A stretch of DNA of 25,618 bases, taken from the NCBI GenBank assembly GCA_964614585.1, contig CAZTLW010000018.1, forward strand, positions 1 to 25,618, given 5' to 3'. This document shows, piece after piece, positions 20,599-25,618 of this stretch (the first letter of the stretch is position 1; each line of letters begins with the position of its first letter). Below the pieces are notes generated by a model that saw only the letters and a list, made by a program, of their open reading frames with translations, was not told the DNA's origin and ran no database searches. This stretch comes from JAHEFX01 sp964614585. GTDB taxonomy: Bacteria > Actinomycetota > Acidimicrobiia > Spongiisociales > JAENVV01. The translations under genes and the position numbers were made by a program.

Positions 20599-22071
20599 AT
20601 GCGCATCCTCGTCACCGGCGCCACCGGCTACATCGGCGGGCGTCTCGTCCCCGCCCTCCTCGATGCGGGCCACGACGTCCGCTGCCTCGCCCGCAACCCC
20701 CAGCGCCTGGAGGCCCAGCCGTGGCGCGACGACGTCGAGGTCGTGGCGGGTGACGTGCTGGAGCCCGAGACGCTCGTGTCGGCCTTCGAGGGCGTCGACG
20801 CCGTCTACTACCTGATCCACTCCATGGGCGGCGGCGACGAGTTCGTCGAGCGGGACCGACGGGCCGCCGCCAATGCCCGCGACGCAGCCGATGCCGCCGG
20901 GGTCGGGCGGATCGTCTACCTCGGTGGGCTGGGGGAGGACGACGAGGAGCTCTCCACCCATCTCTCGTCCCGGCACGAGGTCGGCCGCATCCTCGCCTCC
21001 GGGGACACGCCCGTGACGGAGTTGCGGGCGGCGATCATCATCGGGTCGGGATCGGTGAGTTTCGAGATGCTCCGCCATCTCACCGAGGTGCTGCCGGTGA
21101 TGACGACGCCGGCCTGGGTGCGAACTCGCTGCCAACCCGTGGCCATCCGGGACATCCTTGCCCTGTTGGTGCGGGTGCTCGAGGACGACACGCCCGGCCA
21201 CCGGGTGCTCGAGGTGGGCGGACCCGACGTCCTCACCTACCAGGACATGATGCAGGTCTACGCCGACGTCGCCGGGTTGCGACGCCGACTCATCGTCCCC
21301 GTCCCGGTCCTCACACCCGGCTTGTCGTCCGGATGGGTGGGACTCGTCACGCCCGTCCCGATGGGCGTCGCCCGGCCGCTCATCGACTCGCTCCGCAACG
21401 AGGTGGTCGTCCATGGGGAGTCGGCCTTCGAGGCCTATCCCGACATCGAGCCCATGCCCTACCGGGCGGCGCTCGAGCGGGCGCTGGACAAGACCAGCCG
21501 CCATGTCATGGAGACCCGGTGGTCGGATGCCGTCAACCACCCCGGCGAGCCGTTGCCCACCGACCCCGAGTGGGCCGGCCAGCCCCGTCAGGAAGACGTT
21601 CGGGTCGTCGTCACCACCGCTCCCGCCGAGGACGTCTTCTGGGCGATCGCCCGCATCGGCGGTGCGGTCGGCTACTACGGGTTCAACTGGGCGTGGGCCC
21701 TGCGGGGCTTCCTCGACACGCTGATCGGAGGTGTCGGGCTCCGACGCGGACGACGCCATCCCGAGGACCTTCGCGAGGGCGACGCCCTCGACTTCTGGCG
21801 GGTCGCCGACGTGGATCCGCCACGGCGCCTGTTGCTCCGGGCCGAGATGCGGGTGCCGGGCGAGGCCTTCCTCGAGTGGCAGGTCGACGACGCCGGTGAT
21901 CGCCGGACCCTCACCCAGACCGCCATCTTCTACCCGCGCGGGTTGTGGGGGCGTCTCTACTGGTGGGTGCTGGCCCCCGCCCATGGGCCCATCTTCGGCC
22001 GCATGGCCCGCCGCATCACCGAGGTGGCCACGGGCCGCCCCCTCGAGGGCCGCCCCGTCCGACAACTCTGA
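20599..22071 (+). CDS. NAD(P)-binding SDR protein with C-terminal DUF2867 domain
   Basis: This 490-residue two-domain protein has an atypical SDR/NmrA-like Rossmann fold at residues 1 to about 310. It starts MRILVTGATGYIGGRLV with the NAD(P)-binding TGxxGxxG motif. The C-terminal part (about 330-490) resembles DUF2867, with VGYYGFNWAWALRGFLDTLIGG and the closing LYWWVLAPAHGPIFGRMARR. This SDR-DUF2867 arrangement is known from proteobacterial and actinobacterial proteins of unknown function. The C-terminal domain may bind a hydrophobic ligand, but that is not shown. The ATG at 20599 has a -10 TACGGT 6 bases upstream. It is followed after 67 bases by the MOSC gene. Confidence 0.83.
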   Translation: MRILVTGATGYIGGRLVPALLDAGHDVRCLARNPQRLEAQPWRDDVEVVAGDVLEPETLVSAFEGVDAVYYLIHSMGGGDEFVERDRRAAANARDAADAAGVGRIVYLGGLGEDDEELSTHLSSRHEVGRILASGDTPVTELRAAIIIGSGSVSFEMLRHLTEVLPVMTTPAWVRTRCQPVAIRDILALLVRVLEDDTPGHRVLEVGGPDVLTYQDMMQVYADVAGLRRRLIVPVPVLTPGLSSGWVGLVTPVPMGVARPLIDSLRNEVVVHGESAFEAYPDIEPMPYRAALERALDKTSRHVMETRWSDAVNHPGEPLPTDPEWAGQPRQEDVRVVVTTAPAEDVFWAIARIGGAVGYYGFNWAWALRGFLDTLIGGVGLRRGRRHPEDLREGDALDFWRVADVDPPRRLLLRAEMRVPGEAFLEWQVDDAGDRRTLTQTAIFYPRGLWGRLYWWVLAPAHGPIFGRMARRITEVATGRPLEGRPVRQL

Positions 22072-22126
22072 CCGAGGGGTCGGTTCCGTGGTCCCGCGGT
22101 CCCGTGGTTCGGGTCTCCTCCCGGCC

Positions 22127-22132
22127 TACCCT
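22127..22132 (+). promoter_or_regulatory. -10-like TACCCT of the MOSC gene, leaderless
   Basis: TACCCT ends 6 bases before the ATG at 22139. The 67-base gap also carries two imperfect GGTCCCG repeats (around 22101-22113) without a clear role. Confidence 0.35.
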
Positions 22133-22138
22133 CCCCGG

Positions 22139-22777
22139 ATGCGTGTCACCTCCGTCAACGTCGGCTCGGCCGAGACGGTCCACCTCGGCGACCGAGCCGT
22201 CCGCACGGGCATCGGCAAACGACCCGTCGACCGGGCGGTGGTCAACAGCCGGGGGGTCGTCGACGACGCGGTCGTCGACACTCGCCACCACGGTGGCGCC
22301 GACCAGGCGGTCTACCTGTACAGCCTCGAGGACTACGAGTGGTGGGCCGACGAGCTCGGCCGCGACGACCTCCACCCCGGTCTCTTCGGTGAGAACCTGA
22401 CGGTCGACCTCGACGGGTACGGACCGCTCCGGGTCGGTGACCGGCTCCGGATCGGCTCGTCTGTGGAGCTCGAGGTGACTGCTCCCCGGATCCCCTGCGC
22501 GGTGTTCGCCAACGCCGTCGGTGAGGATCGCTGGGTCGCCCGGTTCAACGAGGCCCGCCGCCACGGGGCCTACTGCCGGGTGCTCACCGGTGGCGTCGTC
22601 TCGGTGGGTGACCGGATTCGCCATCGCGGCGGCGACCCGGCGTTCCCCGACGTCGAGGAGCTCGCCGACCTCCATCTCGATCCCCGCGCCGACGTCGACC
22701 GGCTCCGGGTGGCGCTCGCCGCCCCGGTCGCGGAGCGGACCCGGGCCGACCTCGAGCGTCGGCTCGCCAAGGCCTGA
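22139..22777 (+). CDS. MOSC-domain protein (YiiM-like)
   Basis: This 212-residue MOSC domain protein may bind molybdenum cofactor or a sulfur/hydroxylamine substrate. Landmarks are GIGKRPV near residue 24, RHHGGADQAVYLYSLEDYEW, GLFGENLTVD (81-90), and the conserved C120 in APRIPCAVFA. The YiiM group is linked to resistance to N-hydroxylated base analogues. A Moco link with the oxidoreductase at 15324-16322 is possible but the genes are not adjacent. The ATG at 22139 is preceded by a -10-like TACCCT. The stop overlaps the next start by one base (TGATG), so they are co-transcribed. Confidence 0.85.
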   Translation: MRVTSVNVGSAETVHLGDRAVRTGIGKRPVDRAVVNSRGVVDDAVVDTRHHGGADQAVYLYSLEDYEWWADELGRDDLHPGLFGENLTVDLDGYGPLRVGDRLRIGSSVELEVTAPRIPCAVFANAVGEDRWVARFNEARRHGAYCRVLTGGVVSVGDRIRHRGGDPAFPDVEELADLHLDPRADVDRLRVALAAPVAERTRADLERRLAKA

Positions 22778-23430
22778 TGCCCGTCCTCGTCTGCGACGTC
22801 AACGAGACGCTCCTCGACCTCGGCCCCCTCACCCCCATCCTCGACGAGCACCTCGGTCCGGGGGCGGGACCGCTCTGGTTCACCCGTCTCCTGCACCACT
22901 CGACGGTCACGTCACTCGTGGGCGACCACCGCCCCTTCGGCGAGTTGGGGGCGGCGGCCTTCGCCTCGGTCGCGCAGTCGCGCGCCGTCGAGCCACCGGA
23001 CGGGGCCTGGGACGAGGTGGCGGCGTCCTTCTCGTCGCTGCCTGCCCATCCCGACGTGGTTCCCGGACTCGGGCGGTTCCGCGCCGGCGGCTGGACCGTG
23101 GCCACGCTGACGAACTCGCCCCCCGCCACGCTCTCGGCCGGTCTCGCCGCCGCCGGTCTCGCCGACCTCGTCGACGTCCCCATGACCGTGGAGGCGGTGG
23201 GCAGGTTCAAACCGGCTCCCGAGCCGTACCGTCACGCCCTGCGGGAGCTGGGGGTGGCACCAGGTGACGCCTGGATGGTGGCCTGCCACGACTGGGACCT
23301 CGCCGGCGCCGCCGCCGTCGGGATGCGTACCGCCTTCGTGACCCGCCCGCAGATGCCCCGATCGCCGGCGTACCCACCGCCCGACGTGGTGGTGGCCGAC
23401 CTCGTCGAGCTCGCCGACCGGCTCCTCTAG
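22777..23430 (+). CDS. HAD-family hydrolase (haloacid dehalogenase type II-like)
   Basis: This 217-residue HAD-fold hydrolase has nucleophile D7 in CDVNETLLDL, as in actinobacterial type II dehalogenase-like proteins. TLTNSP supplies the second motif, GRFKPAPEPY the lysine, and CHDWDLAGAAAVGM the acidic motif. The nearest family name is L-2-haloacid dehalogenase type II, but a phosphatase or other hydrolase role cannot be excluded. The ATG at 22777 shares one base with the MOSC stop. The stop TAG overlaps the stop of the convergent aroQ-fusion gene as CTAG (23427-23430). Confidence 0.83.
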   Translation: MPVLVCDVNETLLDLGPLTPILDEHLGPGAGPLWFTRLLHHSTVTSLVGDHRPFGELGAAAFASVAQSRAVEPPDGAWDEVAASFSSLPAHPDVVPGLGRFRAGGWTVATLTNSPPATLSAGLAAAGLADLVDVPMTVEAVGRFKPAPEPYRHALRELGVAPGDAWMVACHDWDLAGAAAVGMRTAFVTRPQMPRSPAYPPPDVVVADLVELADRLL

Positions 23431-24578
23431 TCGGCGGCCGTCGCGTCGAGGATCGAGCGCCGGGCCACGGCCCAGGCCGGCGAGGCCGGGTTGACGAGCT
23501 CGAGGTGTCCCACGCCCTCCAGCCGGTGGTAGTCCACCTCGTCGCCGGCCGCCTCGGCATCGGCCACGTAGTCGTCGGACATCGAGACCGGCACGCTGGA
23601 GTCGGCCGCTCCGTGGACGATGCTCTGGGGCACCCCGAGCGCCAGCCGTGATCGGGGGTCGAGGTCGTCGTGGGGGCCGGCGCCGAGGAATGCGGCCACG
23701 GCCCCGTCGCCGAGTCCCTGCTCCGAGGCGGCCGCCAGGTCCGACACGGGGGCGAGGCCGACGACGAGCGCCGGCGTCACCGCAGCGTCGGTCCGGGCGG
23801 CTGCCCAGAGGGCGAGGTGCCCGCCGGCGGAGTGGCCGACCAGGCAGAGCCGATCGAGGTCGAGGTGTCCGGGCAACTCGACGACGTGGTCGATGGCCCT
23901 GGCGACGTCGGTGAGGGTGGCCGACCCGCCGCCACCGGTGCCGACGCGCCGATACTCGGGTACCCAGGTGGCCACGCCCCGGGCGGTTAGGTCGGCGGCG
24001 ATCCCGTCGACCGTGTCACGGGTCCACTGGTGTTTCCAGAATCCGCCGTGGAGCAGCACCGCCAACGGATGGGGACCCTCGCCGGCGGGCAGCCGGAGAT
24101 CGCCCACCTGGTCCGGTCCACTCCCATAGGGCAGGGTGGTCGCCGGCGACTCGAGGTGATGGTGGAGGTGACGGAGCGCCCAGCGGTATCCCTCGACGCC
24201 CCGGCCGTAGATCGTGTACACGCACGCAGGCCGGATGAGACTGTTTCGCCGCCATGGCTCCCGCTCGAGGACGTTGGAGATGTGCACCTCGACCGTCGGG
24301 ATTCCCACCGCCTCGAGGGCGTCGTGGAGCGCGTAGGAGGTGTGGGTGAACGCGCCGGGGTTGAAGACGATGCCGTCGACGCGATCCCGAGCCCGGTGGA
24401 TGCGCTCGATGAGGTTGCCCTCGTGGTTCGACTGGTACGAGTCCATCGTGTCGCCGAGCTCCGATGCCCACAGCCGGCTCAGCTCGTCGACGTCGGCGAG
24501 TGTCTCGTCGCCGTACACGTCGGGGCGGCGGGTGCCGAGGAGGTTGAGGTTGGGTCCGTGGAGCACCAGGAAGCGCAT
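23427..24578 (-). CDS. AroQ (type II 3-dehydroquinase) - alpha/beta hydrolase fusion
   Basis: This is a single 383-residue open frame with two complete enzymes. Residues 1 to about 145 are type II dehydroquinase (shikimate pathway: 3-dehydroquinate to 3-dehydroshikimate). The first part reads LVLHGPNLNLLGTRRPDVYG with Y22, followed by NPGAFTHTSYAL with N73, EVHISN with H99, the R106-E-P-W-R region, and GVEGYRWAL. Residues about 147-383 are an alpha/beta hydrolase of the esterase/formamidase type: LLHGGFWKHQW (H177-GGFW), GHSAGG with nucleophile S250, D326 and H358. No stop or internal start with a ribosome binding site separates them. The ATG at 24578 has a -10 TAGCCT 9 bases upstream. The hydrolase substrate is unknown; HGG-F-W resembles kynurenine formamidase motifs. 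Confidence 0.9.
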   Translation of the reverse strand: MRFLVLHGPNLNLLGTRRPDVYGDETLADVDELSRLWASELGDTMDSYQSNHEGNLIERIHRARDRVDGIVFNPGAFTHTSYALHDALEAVGIPTVEVHISNVLEREPWRRNSLIRPACVYTIYGRGVEGYRWALRHLHHHLESPATTLPYGSGPDQVGDLRLPAGEGPHPLAVLLHGGFWKHQWTRDTVDGIAADLTARGVATWVPEYRRVGTGGGGSATLTDVARAIDHVVELPGHLDLDRLCLVGHSAGGHLALWAAARTDAAVTPALVVGLAPVSDLAAASEQGLGDGAVAAFLGAGPHDDLDPRSRLALGVPQSIVHGAADSSVPVSMSDDYVADAEAAGDEVDYHRLEGVGHLELVNPASPAWAVARRSILDATAAD

Positions 24579-24587
24579 GGTCGTCGG

Positions 24588-24593
24588 AGGCTA
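24588..24593 (-). promoter_or_regulatory. -10 element (TAGCCT) of the aroQ fusion, leaderless
   Basis: On the minus strand TAGCCT ends 9 bases before the ATG at 24578. No ribosome binding site lies before that ATG. It is divergent from the sigma factor gene, whose start is 123 bases away. Confidence 0.45.
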
Positions 24594-24701
24594 CGCCGTG
24601 CCCGGACGGCGGTCGATCGAGGCCTTGGGTAAACGTTTCGAGTTGCCGATGCGAGTACATGGGTACACGGGCAGGCCGGGGGACGACGACGGAGTGAGGA
24701 C

Positions 24702-25244
24702 GTGCAGCGAGAGATCACGGCCCTGCCACCGGCACCGGCCCCGGCGGATGCCGCCCCGGGCCCGCCGATGCGGTTCGACGCCTTCTACGAATCCGAGTAC
24801 CGACGGGTCGTCTCCGTCGCCTTCGCCCTCACCGGGTCGTGGGCGGCGGCCGAGGACATCGCCCAGGAGGCGTTCCTCGTCGCCCACGATCGCTGGGAGG
24901 AGGTTCGGGACTTCGACCTCCCGGCCGCCTGGGTGACGAAGGTGGCCAGCAACCAGGCGGTCAGCTGGATCCGTCGGCGTCGGAGCGAGGTCCGGGCGCT
25001 CACCCGGCTGCGCGGCCGCCGGACGGAGCACGTCGAACTCGACGCCGCCGACGAGGAGTTCTGGGCGGCCGTCCGCCGGTTGCCCCCGAACCAGTCCACC
25101 GCCATCACCCTCCACTACCTCGACGACCGCCCGGTGGCGGAGATCGCCGAGGTCCTCGACTGCGCGCCGTCCACGGCGCGGGTTCACCTGCACCGGGGCC
25201 GGAAGGCCCTGGCTGCCCTGCTCGACCTGGAGGTCTCCGCATGA
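24702..25244 (+). CDS. ECF-family RNA polymerase sigma factor
   Basis: This 180-residue sigma-70 family factor of the extracytoplasmic-function type has region 2 from about residue 25 to 95 (FYESEYRRVVSVAFALTG, then AEDIAQEAFLVAH, DLPAAWVTKVASNQAVSW) and region 4 from about 115 to 172 (RLPPNQSTAITLHYLDD, EIAEVLDCAPSTARVHLHRG). It should redirect RNA polymerase to a stress or surface regulon. The GTG at 24702 has GGAG 7 bases upstream; an ATG at 24768 (codon 23) is a real alternative, because the proline/alanine-rich first 22 residues are not conserved. Its end overlaps the next gene as ATGA, the usual arrangement with a membrane anti-sigma factor. Confidence 0.87.
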   Translation: MQREITALPPAPAPADAAPGPPMRFDAFYESEYRRVVSVAFALTGSWAAAEDIAQEAFLVAHDRWEEVRDFDLPAAWVTKVASNQAVSWIRRRRSEVRALTRLRGRRTEHVELDAADEEFWAAVRRLPPNQSTAITLHYLDDRPVAEIAEVLDCAPSTARVHLHRGRKALAALLDLEVSA

Positions 25245-25618
25245 ACCTCGACCATCGCGCCCGTCGCGCTTCTCGCGGCATCCGGGCCGTCGCCGACGGC
25301 CGCCCGATCCCGCCCCTCCCCGGTGTCCCGGCGGCGGCTGCCGGGGCCACCGGCTTCGGTGCACCATGGATGCGTGCGGTCGTCGCGGCCGCCGCCGTCC
25401 TCGCCGTCGGCGCCTTCGTGGCCTTCGTGGCCCGACCCGGGTTGCTCGCCCCCACCACGGCCGACAACCCCGAAGACCTTGCGGCGTTCGAGACGACCAC
25501 GACCACGGAGGCGCCACCGACGACCACGGAGGCGACCACCACCACCACCACCACCACCACGACCGAGCCGACCACGACGACGTCGTCGACCACCACGACG
25601 ATCCCGCCGACCACCACC
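25241..25618 (+). CDS. Single-span membrane protein with Thr-rich linker (partial, possible anti-sigma factor)
   Basis: The open frame starts at the ATG at 25241, overlapping the sigma factor stop by four bases (ATGA), and is still open at the window edge after 126 codons. Residues 1-43 are a short cytoplasmic-type N-terminus. One hydrophobic span runs from about 44 to 64 (MRAVVAAAAVLAVGAFVAFV). After it comes a long threonine-rich linker with TTTTTEAPP-like units, a style common in Acidimicrobiia exported proteins. The position after an ECF sigma gene suggests a regulator of that sigma factor, but no recognisable anti-sigma zinc motif is present in the visible part. The distal domain lies outside the window. 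Confidence 0.75.
   Translation, partial: MNLDHRARRASRGIRAVADGRPIPPLPGVPAAAAGATGFGAPWMRAVVAAAAVLAVGAFVAFVARPGLLAPTTADNPEDLAAFETTTTTEAPPTTTEATTTTTTTTTTEPTTTTSSTTTTIPPTTT
25496..25618 (+). repeat. ACC/ACG threonine-codon microsatellite
   Basis: The stretch is nearly all ACC and ACG codons with a few GAG, GCG and CCG codons, including a run of about eight ACC units around 25537-25560. It encodes the Thr-rich linker of the last protein. It would be prone to length change by slippage. Confidence 0.7.

Noticed and set aside
24631..24638. AAACGTTT palindrome upstream of the sigma gene as an operator
   Set aside because: An 8-base palindrome is too short to claim alone, and no second copy or known operator pattern is visible.
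25537..25560. Tandem ACC repeat as a possible CRISPR or regulatory repeat
   Set aside because: It is in frame in a coding region and encodes a threonine-rich linker, with no spacer structure.

Overview
This window is very GC-rich, densely coded DNA from a high-GC actinobacterium. The best guess is the class Acidimicrobiia, from gene content and style, not from a marker gene. The clues are F420-type oxidoreductases, an actinobacterial ImuA'/ImuB/DnaE2 set with GAAC-N4-GTTC LexA boxes, GTG starts, very short leaders with TAGNNT -10 elements directly before start codons, and a threonine-rich TTTTTE-type linker in the last gene. There is no rRNA, tRNA, CRISPR array, insertion sequence or phage gene. 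The region looks like ordinary chromosome, and no gap between genes exceeds about 250 bases.

Layout. 1-74 is the tail of an unknown gene, followed by a strong hairpin. 188-4612 (+) holds an SLC12-like transporter, a gamma-carbonic-anhydrase-like protein, an Fpg/Nei DNA glycosylase and a VOC protein. A cupredoxin lipoprotein (-) follows. 5140-7437 (+) is a LexA-boxed promoter with imuA' and imuB. 7488-8234 (-) is an acyltransferase, head-to-head with 5-formyl-THF cyclo-ligase and then PPK2 (+). 9699-12156 (-) is a tightly overlapping run of enoyl-CoA hydratase, a PPOX/F420-type flavoprotein and an MFS transporter. 12245-14180 (+) is an overlapping run of LLM oxidoreductase, HIT protein and small metzincin. 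14181-16322 (-) holds tryptophan 2,3-dioxygenase and a membrane-anchored molybdopterin oxidoreductase. 16410-19733 (+) is dnaE2 with its own LexA box. 19800-23430 holds an SDR (-), an NAD(P)-binding/DUF2867 protein, a MOSC protein and a HAD hydrolase. 23427-24578 (-) is a fusion of type II dehydroquinase with an alpha/beta hydrolase. 24702 to the end (+) is an ECF sigma factor coupled to a single-span membrane protein that runs off the window.

How it works together. The main unit is the SOS mutasome, the error-prone repair set of ImuA', ImuB and DnaE2. It is split into two transcription units about 9 kb apart. The two units share an 18-base LexA operator that is identical in both copies but inverted relative to transcription. 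Both units also end in an unusual repeat made of AGTACT heptads. Fpg/Nei adds base-excision repair nearby. TDO starts tryptophan breakdown to N-formylkynurenine. The hydrolase half of the AroQ fusion has the HGG-F-W and GHSAG features of alpha/beta-hydrolase formamidases, so it is a candidate, unproven, for the next step.

The best leads are the AroQ-hydrolase fusion, the paired LexA operators, the heptad repeats after imuB and dnaE2, a long hairpin in the imuA' leader, a near-perfect 51-base inverted repeat upstream of TDO, and a consistent set of apparently leaderless promoters.
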